A program made the position numbers and the translations under genes. Shown here piece by piece: positions 10,873 through 22,599 of a DNA stretch of 64,000 nucleotides. Location of the stretch: NCBI GenBank assembly GCA_020740775.1, contig JAHEWK010000008.1, positions 310,001 to 374,000 on the forward strand. Direction: 5' to 3'. Source of the DNA: Ilyonectria destructans. Taxonomy: Eukaryota; Ascomycota; Sordariomycetes; Hypocreales; Nectriaceae. The notes below the pieces were generated by a model. That model ran no database searches, had not been told where the DNA came from, and was given only the letters and a program-made list of their open reading frames with translations. The number at the start of each line of letters is the position of its first letter. Position 1 is the stretch's first letter.

Positions 10873-13800
10873 ATCTGCATCACCTTGGCCAACTGTGCCG
10901 CCGCCTCACTTGCTGCAGGCGGTTATTACAAGTATCCCGGACTTTGAAAGTAATGCACCCAGTTGGGTTCCTTGCTAAGGTTGGTAAGTAGTAGGTAGGG
11001 GTGTTCAGATGTACAGTGCCACTGGTAAAATGACCGTTCATTTGCAAGGAAGGCGCGGTTGGATTAGGTCTTACCGACTTTCCTCCGCTTGGGGTTGGTT
11101 ACATGCACGACGACACAACAGAGGAAGGAAGGAAGGATCGCACAAAGGCCTGGATGCGTACCCAACCAAAACCCGTCTTCCCGACTTGGCATCAACAACA
11201 TCACTGAAAAATCTTCTCTCTCCCTGCTTTTTCCTCATTGCTCCCACCACGCGTGTTCCTCATACGACTTCTTTCGGTGTGTAACCCATGTTTCCTTGAT
11301 TTTAGGACATGGACTATCTTTCAACCCATCCGCCACGCCCCCACTCGCCACTCTGATACCCTGGCGGCTACAAGCCTAACCGGAACAACCACCTCGTTCA
11401 CCTCTTTCAACCGGCAACACTAAACCTCCACAGAGCCCAATTCAACCCGATGGGTCCGGACACAGTTTCTGTCGCCCTGCCCAACGACGAAACCGAACTG
11501 TGCCAATCACAACCGCCGGTTAACGACCCCGGAGGATCGAGGGAGGGGGTGGGCGATCGTGCGCCGCCGATCACGTTGCAACTCGCTGATGCGACGGTGC
11601 GCAAGTGCGGCTGATGGGCATGGCAAATCGCATTGCTTCCTTTCCGTCGCTGCACCGCCGGATCATGAAGACGATGGCAAAAGAGGGCCTAGTGGCGCCT
11701 AAGGCGACGAAAGTCACGCCCTACGCCATCATGGGATCGTGGGCTCGGCGATAGGGTCCGCCTGATGCTGCCGATCACCGTCAATCGATGTACATACATA
11801 TCTCATCGGGCATCAATCTCGGCCAACCATCCACCGCCTTCCTGAGTCGACCCTGGCTTAGGGGGTTCTGGCCCTGGTCCCGGCTTCCCGTTTCCCCCTG
11901 GTCAAGCTGGAGATGGTGGCATCTGTCTGTGTCTAGACTCCTAATTTGTCTTACTTTTTCCAAGCCTCGAATTCTCTTTCCCGGTTCATCTTGTCTCTGC
12001 GACTTGCTGTTGTCCTCCCTGCTCTCCACTCTCGCTTGCGCTCGTTTACACAGAACTCTACACAACCCAAGTCCACTCCACCAAGTCAATACCCCTGTCA
12101 TTGGATCATGAGGCCTCAGCCTCACTTCTAGTGTGTCCCCGTCGTCACGGCTCGCCAACAGCGTCAACCAGAATAAGGACAAGCAAGAGGAGGCAGAAGC
12201 AATCTACCGCCACCATGGCTGACTTGGTCCCCTCGCACGGCGCCAGTGGGATGGCCTGCAGCAGTAGTGCGCGGACCCGTCTCCTAAGAGTCCCGGCAGC
12301 GCGGATGTCGGTAACCAATGAGGGATCCGACATGCCCTGGGCATTGGCGAATGCTTTCCCCCCTCATTCCCCTTTTGCTTCGGCAGTTTACCTTACTTCA
12401 TGTCTAAGATGCAAAGGTCAGACCGATTTTTTCCGCTGCGGCTGGAAGTATTTGTTGTGTCTCTGATCTCTGGTATCTGATCCAGCGCCGCTGATAGCTT
12501 GACTTACACGCAAAATCGGGCAGGACACGCCAGACACACGCCGTCGACAGCGTCTCGTAGATCTCGGGAGGTAGCCTCCCGCAATCAGACTATCTCTTAC
12601 CCTTGCCTGAATTCACCCGACCCGCCAGTCCCAGCCTGCCGGGCAAGCGAAAACAGCATCTCGAGGGATCCAAATATGACAGGTCACATCCTAGCTACGG
12701 CCACACCCTAGAAATACTGGTGCCAGTTGGAAGATCGCCAGGCAGGACCCAAGTACCAAGAACATATTATCGCCGAAACATGTAATGTTCCGAGGCATGC
12801 TTCGTACAGTAGCATTCGGCAGTCACAAAATGAAGCAATCTACGACTTGCAGGAATCTCGCCCTGCAAAATCTCGACTTTTTGCTTGGTTTCCTACGCCT
12901 CCCTCAAATCCCGGGAGGCAGCCCTGTCAATCGCTCGCCCTGTCTCGCGGGTTGTGATGTGTCACCCGTGCAAGCCACCCGCTTGCACAGCAACAGCATC
13001 GCCGGCCGGCTGGATCACATTCCTGGAACCAGCTCTACCAATAGTCTACGAGCTATCCAAACTCCATCCCCCCTTGTCATGCCGGGCTGTGACGTTGCCA
13101 GTCTGTGAGTTTGCTGTGTGACAACGCCTCGGAGTCTCGATTCCCCATGGCGTCGCTAGGATAATCTTCCTGCAGCCCCGTCTTGTATGTCTTGTATGTT
13201 GGAGTATTCGTCACACAATGTCACCCAGTCTAATCGATCCCTCGGCGCCATTGCAGGGGATCATTCGGCCGCGAAACAAGCCGGGGGATCTCGAACTGAC
13301 TCGTGAGAGTTTCCCATTGGGTGGAGATGGAAACGCCATGCCCAGACTATTGGGAACCCGCCAACATCACTCCCGGGGCGCAGGCGGCGCGGGCGGCGCA
13401 GCCTCCCGGTCCCGGTTCGACACTGTGGGGAAGGCTCCGCGCCGGGGCGGACTTGAGCGGCGCCGAAGACCGGAAATCCGACTGCAGGCTTCCTAAGAGT
13501 GACTATCCGGTGACATTCAAGGCTACACTGACGAGGCTAAAGATAATGACAGTCGGAAATTCAAGTAATTGATGATTCCAATCTTCCGGTAAGTTGAGAA
13601 AACACGCCCTCCCCATGTCGCCTCGTTCCTTAGGTCCTTGGGTGTTTGCTTTTCCTGCAAATGCCCTTGCCTCGTCCCCCACGCGCCTCATTGCGACAGC
13701 TTTCCCTTAGTAGGATGGCTTGGCGGCCTCTCAATCACGCGGTTAAAGTTTTCCCGATTACTCAACTAGATTACTTATGCGAGCTGAAGTTGGCATGTGT

Positions 13801-15068
13801 GTCGCGCAAACCCAGCGTGACGGTACTTACAGGGGGATTTCTTCGCGGCCGAGACATGACACACCCTCCCACTACTCTCGAGTTTGTGATTCTTGGACCG
13901 TCCAATGTCTCAGCCACGCCGCTGCCACTCCGTGTGACCACTGTGTGCTTGGTGGGACGGCGCTTAACGCGCAACCGAACAATGGGGCCTCCGGGTGTGT
14001 GTCTCAGGGCGGGACATGTAGAAACAGGGTCTCGAGAGTACGCCCGAAGCCACGGAACTGTCTAGATCGGTGGTACGCCACCGGCAGGGAAGACATGACT
14101 TGGAATCATACGTTTTCCTTGTAGATCCTGCGGTGGGAAGCCACACGCACTGCAGCATCTAATGCGTCGGTAGATGGAAATGGTTTAGCAGCGCCCGATA
14201 ATGACGATCAGCCGGGAGCAGTGAGACCCGATCGACGGCAGATGCTTGTAGCCTGGTCCCGAGCGGTCGGGACTCCCACCCCCACGGGCTTATCCATCTT
14301 GACAGCTGTCACGCGGACTAGGTGTGCGGTGGCGTTCCTCAGGCGGCGTTGGCTACACTTGATGTCTGCCTGCCGCGGAAAGTGTTGGATGGTGAAGCTG
14401 AGGAAGAGTGGCTGTGGGTGTCTCAGTCGGAAGGGAGCGTTCACCGTAAGGTGTCGAGGTACTTGTGGCATCGTTGGAAGGCTTTGACTGAAGCCATACT
14501 GTGGGCGTCAATCACATCAGAGCTGGCTAGGTTGAGTGATAGGCTTTGGCCTGGACTGAGACAGCCAACCGAACTCGACTCGCCAGGGTATGCTGTATTC
14601 AATGTGTTGGGGTACTCGCTACTGTTAATGAGTATCGGAGAGTCAGCCATTGAAGCAGCTGATGACATCCCCGGTGAATGAGGAAACACAGAAGACAGCA
14701 CCGAGGGTTCTGAGTTCTCCAGCAGACTGTTGAGGTATCAATGAACCCTCTTATTCATTTCATCAATAGAGCCTTGATGGTGGATATTCAACGCCCATGC
14801 CCACGTCCACGCCATCATCCACACCCATCGACCACATCCAGGTCCTCATCTAATGTATCACCCGGAGCTTAGAACCATAACCAGACCGGGGAAGATGTTG
14901 CGAAGGCAAAATGTCGTATGCCGAATGCGTGAATTCATGATCATGATGCTGCTAAAATTCGCTAGGTGTTCCGCACACCAGTCTGCCCTTCTTGTCAACA
15001 ATGCGTGGCGTCGCACGCCGCCATTCCTATCCTCGACTCCCCATCCCGTGAAGCAATTTTGTCTATGA

Positions 15069-15889
15069 TTAGAACTGGTCTGTAGATGAAGTTGGTCAGC
15101 AAACATCTCCTCATCTAGACGCACAGAGCCGCAGGGGCTACAGCTTCGCCATCTGCGGGACGTCAAGCAGAACTCACCAAGCGTCATGCTCATGCTGACA
15201 TCGGTGTTCTCGACCATCTTGGTAAACTCCTCGAAGCTTATCTTGCCATCCTTGTCGAGGTCGGCCTCCATGATGGTCTTGTCGACGATCTGCTGGAGCT
15301 GCTGGTCCTTCAGGTTGCTGCCGACCATCATCTTGAGGACGATGAAGAGCTCGCCGTTGCTGATGAAGCCGTCGCGATCGATGTCGTAGACCTTGAAGGC
15401 GAACTGCAGCTTCTGCTCCTTGTTGCCTTTGCTGCTGAAGGCGCTCAGGCCCGTCACGAACTCCTGGAAGTCGACGTCACCACCGCCGTCCTCATCGAAG
15501 ATGGCAATCATTCTGCGTGGTGCTTGTCAGCTCAAGTTCCACGGGGAGGGCACGTGGACGGGGACGCAGCGTACCGTGTGGCGAGGGGGTTGGAGGAGAT
15601 CTGGGGGAGACTGAGGAACTCATCACGCTCGATCGCGCCGGAGTTGTCCTAGGAATCGGTCAGCACTGTCCTATCTATGGCCCAGCCTCGTCTCGGCAAA
15701 GGGGGAGCGGCGCGCACCTTGTCCAGCTTCATGAACCGCTTTCGCAAGCGGTCGACTTCCTCTCGGTCGACTGCGACGTCTCAGCGCGGGGTCCCAAAAG
15801 CTCCATCACGGTCAGGTTAGGGCGGGCATGTGCTCACAGTTGGACCCCTGGACAATGTTGTCCAGGACTGCGCTGGTGGTGTTGCCCAT
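15069..15889 (-). CDS. cnb1: Calcineurin regulatory subunit B
   Basis: Ca2+-binding regulatory subunit of the phosphatase calcineurin. It pairs with the catalytic A subunit and controls Crz1-type transcription, ion homeostasis and hyphal growth. Five coding exons on the minus strand: 15889-15838, 15770-15718, 15648-15575, 15512-15178 and 15079-15069. They join to 174 residues, the usual fungal length. The start MGNTTSAVL carries a Gly2 N-myristoylation signal. Four EF-hand loops are visible in order: [36 protein letters not shown] and [12 protein letters not shown]. The protein ends VSMSMTLDQF, the conserved tail; its last three residues come from an 11-nt terminal coding exon (15069-15079). 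The gene diverges from EPL1 across 1.3 kb. Identity is very secure; exon borders have consensus GT/AG and keep frame. Confidence 0.96.
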
Positions 15890-17210
15890 CGTGGCGGATT
15901 ACGGGCAACGAGAACGAGGCCGCGGGGAGGATGCGGTGGAGCTGGTGTGTGTTCGGGACGGAGGGCGGTCCGGCGTGAGGGCTCCGCAAAGATGACGGCG
16001 GCGGAGAGCGAGGGTGGGTTCGGGGGGTTCGGGGGGTTCGGTGGTTCGTGGGGTTGTGGTTGTGTGAGTGAAGTCGTGATAAGGCTGAATTTCGTCGAGC
16101 CCGTTCCGCCTGATGGACTGCGGTATGAAGAAGCGAGCGTCAAAGGGGAAACCGTATTGGCCGAGGGGTAATAACGGAGGCGGCAGATGACGAAACGGAG
16201 TGGTCGGCCACCTGAGTGGTGCGCACGGGCCACGCGAGCCGTGTAATACGGTGACTCGGCATTCTTAACGTAAACGGAGTGCGTGAACGTTGTCGGAAAC
16301 GGAGCATCGTTCAATTCAACCAAGCTTCGGGGATGTATGCATACTATATATACGCTTTTGCGTTGCAGCCGCAACCTTCCCCAGACTACCTAACCATATT
16401 TCCTGTTTGAGGGAATATCACAGCTGCAGGCACGAACAAGCTTTCAGTGTGGCTGTGCCCGATGCACCATCATGCCATGTCGAAGTTCGCATCACCACTC
16501 AGAGCTGCAACCGGAACCGGCGTTTTAACGAGCCGGAGGATTACGGTCCGGACGCACCGTCTGTTACGCGGTTGCCTAGGCGCTGGCAGAAAGCCTGTCG
16601 AGTGTGATTGCTAACTGGAAGCGTCATTGAATCCCCGCCAAAAGCCTGCTGAGCGTCCAGTGACAGCGCTGGGTGGCAGCGTGGGTTAGGCCTGATTAGG
16701 TGTGCTACGGTGCTACGGCGTGCTCACTGAGTCGTGCGCGCGGGGCGGGGGGCCTGCCTAACGGTGCGCCTGGCTCACGTTTTCCCACTGGGCAAACCAA
16801 GTTTCTGGCCGCCTAAAGGGAATCAGCCCCCCCCAGAAGAAAAAAAGGAGACAGTGGTCCGAGCGCCGTCGGTACCTCACCCGCAAGATTCTGCGGGCGA
16901 GTGACTTTGCCCCAGCACGGTCATCCCCCGCTGCCTCCCTCTACCTCTTTTGTGTTTACGGTTTGGGCACGCTGCACTTCTCATCTCCCTCAGCGCCCTT
17001 GCAAACCCAGGCGAAAAATCTTCGCGGCAAAACAAACCCCAACGTCACCCCATCGAGCCCGACCACGCTGCCATCGAAACAGGGCCTCCACGGGGCATTT
17101 TGCATCCCAAAAACCATCGATTTCGACTCAACACCCTCCGTTTTATGATTTGATCGCTTTATTTCGCGGTTTTTCCGCTGGCATCTCGCCGTCCGCCCCC
17201 GCCCTGCACC
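15890..17210. promoter_or_regulatory. Shared divergent promoter region of CNB1 and EPL1
   Basis: These 1.3 kb lie between the two divergent start codons and contain no credible coding sequence. They include a G-rich TTC-spaced repeat about 125 bases upstream of the CNB1 start, a TATA-like ACTATATATACG near 16344, and a C-rich leader before EPL1 (about 16900-17200). Confidence 0.5.
16012..16058 (+). repeat. G-rich repeat with TTC spacers, possible G-quadruplex
   Basis: On the plus strand four or more G tracts are separated by TTC: GGGTGGG, GGGGGG, GGGGGG, GGTGG, then GTGGGG. This fits a potential G-quadruplex. It lies 123-169 bases upstream of the CNB1 start, and the G-rich strand is the template strand for CNB1. 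It may fall in the CNB1 promoter or leader. Confidence 0.5.
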
Positions 17211-19266
17211 ATGTCGTCCCGCAAGGTCCGAGTCAAGAAGCTCAGCGTCAAGACAACCCTCCCCGTGCTCCGGGAGGACCAGATCGACCCGTCCGAGTAC
17301 GAAGCCCTTACGACCGAAAACCAAATCGCAACCGGTGTCGAGCAGGCCGAGGAAAACGTGAGTGTTTTGATGCCTTGTTTCCCTGCCACATATCGCGATA
17401 TCACGTGCGAAAACACGTGATATGCCTTGGCGTCGTCCCCAGCGCACCGTGCTCACTGACTGCCCCTCCACCATGATATCGACCCCATCAATCACCAAGC
17501 ATGCACCCCACCATGCAATCCTACATGCAATCCTACAGTATCAAAACTAACCCAATTGGCTGTAGGAATACCATCTCCAGACCATCCTGAAGGAGGCTGG
17601 TACTAGCAATGACCAAGAGATCCCTGTCCCTCCTCCAACGGAGAGCAACATCAACTACAATGAGCTCTACGCCGTCCCTTTCCACAAGCCCTCCTCCTAC
17701 ATCCGCTTCTCGCAGACGGTGGAGGAGTGCATCACATGCCTCTATGACATGAACACGGAAGATGATGAGTATCTCAAAGAGTACAATAGTAAACCCCCTG
17801 CCGCTGGTGCCCTCTCCGAAGATGACTTTGAGCGCATCATGGAGGTCTTTGAGGACACCGCGGCGGAGCAAACTCCATTCGCATCGGTCGACAATACTGT
17901 TGTCGCCTATGACATGATGGTTCCTGCGCTGAACCACCTTGGTTCACCGTCCATTCTGCAGCATGCCAAGCCCGTCTATGAGTACTGGAAGTCGAGCCGA
18001 CAGGCTGCTGGCAACAAGCCCTTGCATCCAACCCTCAAGTTCGAGACGCACCAGGAGACTGATGATACCGACCCCTTTGTCTGTTTCAGACGCCGGGAGG
18101 CCCGTCAGACTCGCAAGACGCGTGCTCGAGATAACAAGATCGCCGAGACGCTCAAGAAATTGCGTCGCGAACTCGAGGATGGTCGTCAACTCGTCCTCAT
18201 GTCCTTCGAACGTGAAATGCTGAAGCGAGAGCTGCTCACCATGGACCGAGCCGTCTTTGAGGAGCGAGCTCGGCTCAAGGATGTCAAGCTCAGGCTGGGT
18301 ATCAAGGGCGAGGACGAGGACCTCATCAACCAAAAGGTATGTGATATCACCCATCCCCACAATCGAGTCATCCCACTTGGTACTGACTCCCCTATCCAGC
18401 CTCAAAAGCGCAAGGTTGCAGAAGCCCCTGTTGTGCCTCGTCCTTCCGGTGCCCACGTGCGGGCGCCTGTCAGGTCCGATGGCAGAACGCTGGAAGCCGA
18501 CCTCGTCTCGCTGGCTGACAAGCTGGCCGAGAAGGAGAACGAGCTTCGTCTTGATATAGAAATGAAGGTTCAGAACCACCGCAAGTGGAACCAGAACCAT
18601 ATCGATCTCACTCGAGATCCGTTATCGCCGGTCAAGGACCAGGGCGCAGAGCTCAAGTTCAGGCCGGCCAAAACTCAGTACTTGATGACGCCGCCAGCAT
18701 CGACGTCATCAGAAATGGATGTGGACGAGTACTCACCTGACGCCATGCAGGTCGACAAGCCAGTCGACAAGCAGGACCACCCCGTCTTCCAGTTCACGGC
18801 CGGAGCGGCCAGCGAGCCGCCCAAATCCAACCAGCCTGCCTTCCGCCGCCGCATCGGTCGATTAAACCGTCTGTGGATCGACCGGAGGGGTATGGTGACT
18901 CCACCCCGGGCGGAGGGTGAAGGATACTCGGACCGCTGGAGGTACGACTCTGACTCTGAGGACGACGAGCCGCCCGTATATGAGGTGGATCCATTCGACA
19001 CTCGGGCTCTGAAGTTCAGGGCGACGATCCCGTTGAACCCATATATGTTCAGAGGGAGACCTGCAGTTCCACCAGAAGCCGTGAATGCGGCACAAGGGGG
19101 AGCTCGAGTATTACCACCAGCTGCAACGGCGACGGCAGTGACGACGGCAGCGCAAGCACAAGCAGCGGCGCATGCCCAAGCCCATGCTATTGCGCAGGCA
19201 CATGTGCAGATGAAGGCTCAGGCTGCAGCGCAAGCGAAAGCGGCGTCAGCGTCGGTGTCGGGCTGA
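17211..19266 (+). CDS. epl1: Enhancer of polycomb-like protein 1 (NuA4 subunit)
   Basis: Scaffold subunit of the NuA4 histone acetyltransferase complex (piccolo module with Esa1 and Yng2), nuclear, needed for H4/H2A acetylation. Exons 17211-17357, 17566-18336 and 18400-19266 join to 594 residues. Intron 1 is 208 nt; intron 2 is 63 nt. The N-terminal EPcA domain begins MSSRKVRVKKLSVKTTLPV and carries the conserved basic stretch and a YIRFSQTVEECI-type segment. The middle has the helical block RRREARQTRKTRARDNKI and a charged coiled-coil-like region (about residues 180-300). The last 60 residues are Ala/Gln rich (AQAQAAAHAQAHAIAQAH). Length and domain order are typical. Intron 1 contains a perfect hairpin with two CACGTG palindromes. 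Confidence 0.95.
17398..17423. repeat. Perfect hairpin with two CACGTG motifs in EPL1 intron 1
   Basis: ATATCACGTG (17398-17407) and its exact reverse complement CACGTGATAT (17414-17423) flank a 6-base loop CGAAAA. Each arm contains CACGTG, the bHLH/Cbf1 E-box core. The element begins 40 bases inside the 208-nt first intron. Confidence 0.7.
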
Positions 19267-21203
19267 TGGGCTCCCTCACTCCCAAGACTGTTGGCGTCTG
19301 CCCAGTCGTGTGCTTTGTATGATATCGTTTGTTGTGTTTATACCCATTGCTGGTGGATATGCGAGGCGTGGACCGGTCGAAGAAGGAAAGGCGGTCATTT
19401 GTTAGTCTCGGTTCGGGATGTATAGTATTTAGTCGTGGACCAGGGCATTGCGCGGAGTTTGGAGCTGAGGGGGGTTCTTTGGGCTTAGACGTGGAGAGCC
19501 CGTTTGGTGGCCCAGGTCGAAAAATGAAAAACAAACGCCGGTCTAATTCAGACCGAAACAAACGTGTTCCATATGACGGTGAAGTGACTGCGCATGCGTT
19601 GGCGGAGGTGGGTGGAGGCACCGGCGGCGGAGGGCGACGTGGTCGTGGACGTGGTCGTGATGACGGGCCGGCTGAGGGTGGAGCAAGCTCTGGTTGCCGG
19701 CGGGTGTGGCTCAGGACCAGCAGAAGCGCATGTAGACTTTGGCGACCCGCGACGCTTGGCGTCGACGAGGAGAGGATGGAGCAGCCATGGAAAGTGTTTC
19801 TGTTGAATAGGAGAGAGCGGAAGACGAAGTCGAAGCTTCGGTGGTGTTGTCAGAAGGAGGGAGGAGGAGGGAGGAGCTTGGACTCGAGATCCTAGGCAAT
19901 AAGTCATGTTAGCCCGGCGGACGGAGCAAGCGAGCGCGGCAAGGCTGTGCAGGGTCAGAAATAGAAACGAGACGGCAACTCACCGAAAGACACACTGGCC
20001 GGATACAGCTATTGCTCGCAAGGACAGGACAGCAGGTCGGCGGGAAGCAAGGCTGAAGAGGAAGGAAAAAAGTGTGCTTGCTAGTAGGTCGAGTGGTGGA
20101 GGAGAAAGTGAGGAGGAGCCGGGCTGAGTGGGTTTGGGGTTGGATTGTTCCGAAGCGAGCGGTGCGGCGCAAGAAAGCCAGAAAGCGTGGGTGGTGGGTG
20201 CTGTGGGTGGTGCGGGCAGACGGGCAGAAAAAGTGGCGGGCGAACCGGGCGCCTTGAGTTTCGTTGGCAGCGTCTGCAGTAGCAGCAGCAGCAGCAGCAG
20301 CGCCGGCTGGGCGTTGGAAATAGTGGGAGGTGCGCTAAAAACCCGCCGTCGCTCAGTGGGTGGGTGCGTGGGTGGCGGTGCAAAATTCCTACCCGCCCTC
20401 CCGCAACGGCCGTCTCGTCTCTAGCGGGCTCGGTCGCTAAGAGATGCGCTGAAGACCCTGAACCGCTGCCCTGGACCGCTGCCCTGAAAAAAACTAGGTA
20501 GGTTCTGGGTTCAGGGCTCTCGCGCTGTGGGACACTGGCGGACGCCTCATTCACAAACAAGTTTCGCATGGGAGGCGGCCCACGAAGCAAGAATTGGAGT
20601 AAATTTTTGTGCATCAGAATGTCTGGGTTGTCATCTTCCACCTCAAGTCGGGCAATCGCAGTATTTCCAGGTAATATTCATCAGCATTGGCGAGGTATGT
20701 TGTGCGATGGGCACTGTGACGCAAAGGTTAAGATGGATTAGCTAATCCACCAACACTTTAATGGCTCCCCCCCCCACCATTCCCAGCGATGCCTGGAGAT
20801 GTGGTGGTGGTGGTGGTGTTGCCCCTCCATTCGCTTCTTATCGCCCCTCATTTTCTTTTTGGGACCCCCTCCACGACGACGACATCAGACAGGAATATTC
20901 TACGTAGAGACTGAATGCTCTTTGGATTGTTTGCAGTAATTAGTTGCATTTCTGTGAAGCTTTCATGTAATCTATACAACTTTCAAACATACTTGAAGAC
21001 AATACCGACCTGTCGATATATCTGACTCTTCGCTGACGTCGTGCCCCCCCTTCAACACCATCCCCTCCACCACCCAAACATCACCACTTTCTCTTCTACA
21101 TCCTCCGCCCTCTTGATACCCAACCCACGCCAACGCCCACCACCAACAACCGTCACCACCAAATCCGCACATCGCGCTCAACCGTGCAGAGGCCCTCTTC
21201 ATA
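19267..21203. other. Intergenic region between EPL1 and KAE1
   Basis: About 1.9 kb without a gene I can support. It should hold the EPL1 3' end and the KAE1 promoter. Features seen are an AGC trinucleotide run (20281-20301), a duplicated CCCTGRACCGCTG unit (about 20456-20488) and a GGT run near 20804. A minus-strand frame starting at 20641 (MEDDNPDILMHKN) has no recognisable domain and degenerates into Cys/Pro low complexity. Confidence 0.5.
20281..20301 (+). repeat. AGC trinucleotide run (7 units)
   Basis: Seven perfect AGC units lie in non-coding DNA about 0.9 kb upstream of KAE1. Confidence 0.85.
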
Positions 21204-22244
21204 ATGGCCTTCACCAACAAATCCTCCTACATCGCCCTCGGCTGCGAAGGCTCCGCCAACAAGCTCGGCATCGGCGTCATCCTGCACACGCCCACGGCCA
21301 CCACCATCCTCTCCAACCTGCGCCACACCTTCGTCTCGCCGCCCGGCACCGGCTTCCTGCCCAAGGACACGGCCGCGCACCACCGCGCCCACTTCGTGCG
21401 CCTCGCCCGCGAAGCCCTCGCCGAAGCCAACATCACGCCCGCCGAAGTCGACTGTGTGTGCTACACGCGCGGGCCGGGTATGGGCGCGCCGCTCACCAGC
21501 GTCGCCGTGGCCGCGCGCACGCTTTCCCTGCTGTGGGACCGCCCGCTCGTCGGCGTCAACCACTGCGTGGGCCACATCGAGATGGGCCGCTACATCACCG
21601 GCGCCGAGAACCCCGTCGTGCTCTACGTCTCCGGCGGCAACTCGCAGGTCATCGCCTACGCCGAGCAGCGCTACCGCATCTTCGGCGAGACTCTCGACAT
21701 CGCCGTGGGGAACTGCCTCGACCGCTTCGCCCGCACCCTCGAGATCAGCAACGACCCGGCCCCCGGCTACAACATCGAGCAGCTCGCCAAGAAAGGCTCC
21801 AAGCTGCTCGACCTCCCATACACAGTCAAGGGCATGGACTGCTCCTTTTCAGGCATCCTGGCCTCCGCGGACGGCCTCGCCGCACAGATGAAGGCCGGCG
21901 CCGACTTCACACCCGCCGATCTGTGTTTCTCCCTCCAGGAGACTGTCTTCGCCATGCTTGTCGAGATCACCGAGCGCGCAATGGCCCACGTCGGCAGCTC
22001 ACAGGTCCTCATCGTCGGCGGCGTCGGCTGCAACGAGCGCTTACAGGATATGATGGGACATATGGCCCGCGAGCGTGGCGGCTCCGTCTACGCCACCGAC
22101 GAGCGCTTCTGCATCGACAATGGCATCATGATTGCCCACGCCGGCTTGCTGGCCTACGAGACGGGGTTCCGCACGCCCTTCGAGGAGAGCACATGTACGC
22201 AGCGCTTCAGGACCGACGAGGTCTTTATTAAGTGGAGAGACTGA
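21204..22244 (+). CDS. kae1: tRNA N6-adenosine threonylcarbamoyltransferase Kae1
   Basis: Catalytic subunit of the KEOPS/EKC complex, which transfers threonylcarbamoyl from TC-AMP to A37 of ANN-decoding tRNAs in the cytosol and nucleus. It is a single exon of 346 residues, the standard length for eukaryotic Kae1/OSGEP; the start [20 protein letters not shown] opens directly into the ASKHA fold. The metal-binding HxxxH motif is in [12 protein letters not shown] (about residues 117-128), followed by [13 protein letters not shown], a GVGCNER motif and a [10 protein letters not shown] stretch holding the third metal ligand. It lacks a mitochondrial presequence, which separates it from the Qri7 paralogue. 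The downstream SNF1-beta gene converges with 355 bases between stops. An open 396-codon frame overlaps the whole gene in another frame; I treat it as a shadow of the C/G-rich third positions. Confidence 0.96.
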   Translation: MAFTNKSSYIALGCEGSANKLGIGVILHTPTATTILSNLRHTFVSPPGTGFLPKDTAAHHRAHFVRLAREALAEANITPAEVDCVCYTRGPGMGAPLTSVAVAARTLSLLWDRPLVGVNHCVGHIEMGRYITGAENPVVLYVSGGNSQVIAYAEQRYRIFGETLDIAVGNCLDRFARTLEISNDPAPGYNIEQLAKKGSKLLDLPYTVKGMDCSFSGILASADGLAAQMKAGADFTPADLCFSLQETVFAMLVEITERAMAHVGSSQVLIVGGVGCNERLQDMMGHMARERGGSVYATDERFCIDNGIMIAHAGLLAYETGFRTPFEESTCTQRFRTDEVFIKWRD

Positions 22245-22599
22245 TCCTGAGCCTGCCTTTCCTACCTTGTGTCATTGGTGTCATCCGCCGTGAATCTTGA
22301 TCATCAAATATTCTTCCGAGGTGCCACTGGGCCCAGAGATATCTCCAGCACACCTCTCATCATCCATAATCTATCATCTGCCCATATCTCGAGTTCCAAC
22401 AGCAACAAAAAAAACATGGCAACTGAGGGTCCATCCCTATCCTGCGACCCCCTTCTCTCATAAGATTCATGCCAGATATATTCCACTCCTACATCCATCC
22501 AAAGTAGCAACCGAAGATAGATGGTCCATTAAATGCAAGTTGCCCCGAGGCAATCCATTTCTCGGCAAGCAATGCTTTAGCTCTGAGTCAAGTCTTTTC
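22245..22599. other. Convergent 3' region of KAE1 and SNF1-beta genes
   Basis: These 355 bases between two convergent stop codons must hold both 3' UTRs. No coding frame or structured element is evident. Confidence 0.6.

Larger units (their letters stand above)
7162..15068. other. Large gene-poor region
   Basis: Nearly 8 kb separates the gene ending at 7161 from the calcineurin B stop, and no credible gene is visible. Frames at 7661-8125, 8282-8887 (minus) and 13646-14065 show no recognisable domain and lack supporting structure. It contains a G homopolymer near 8865, ACAC-rich sequence at 10005-10050, CCTAGG palindromes near 10840-10870, the second TACTACGTAGTA palindrome, a GGAA microsatellite near 11121 and pyrimidine-rich tracts near 11210-11260 and 11990-12100. 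A small ATG frame with a strong start context at 12215 is discussed under findings. The last few hundred bases are probably the 3' side of the calcineurin B gene. Confidence 0.5.

Noticed and set aside
1..15068. RIP-degraded transposon island
   Set aside because: The region is not AT-rich and shows no repeated element or degraded transposase frame.
21041..22231. 396-codon open frame overlapping the whole of KAE1 in another frame
   Set aside because: It starts at GTG, is Arg/His/Pro rich and mirrors the C/G third-position bias of KAE1; no domain is recognisable.
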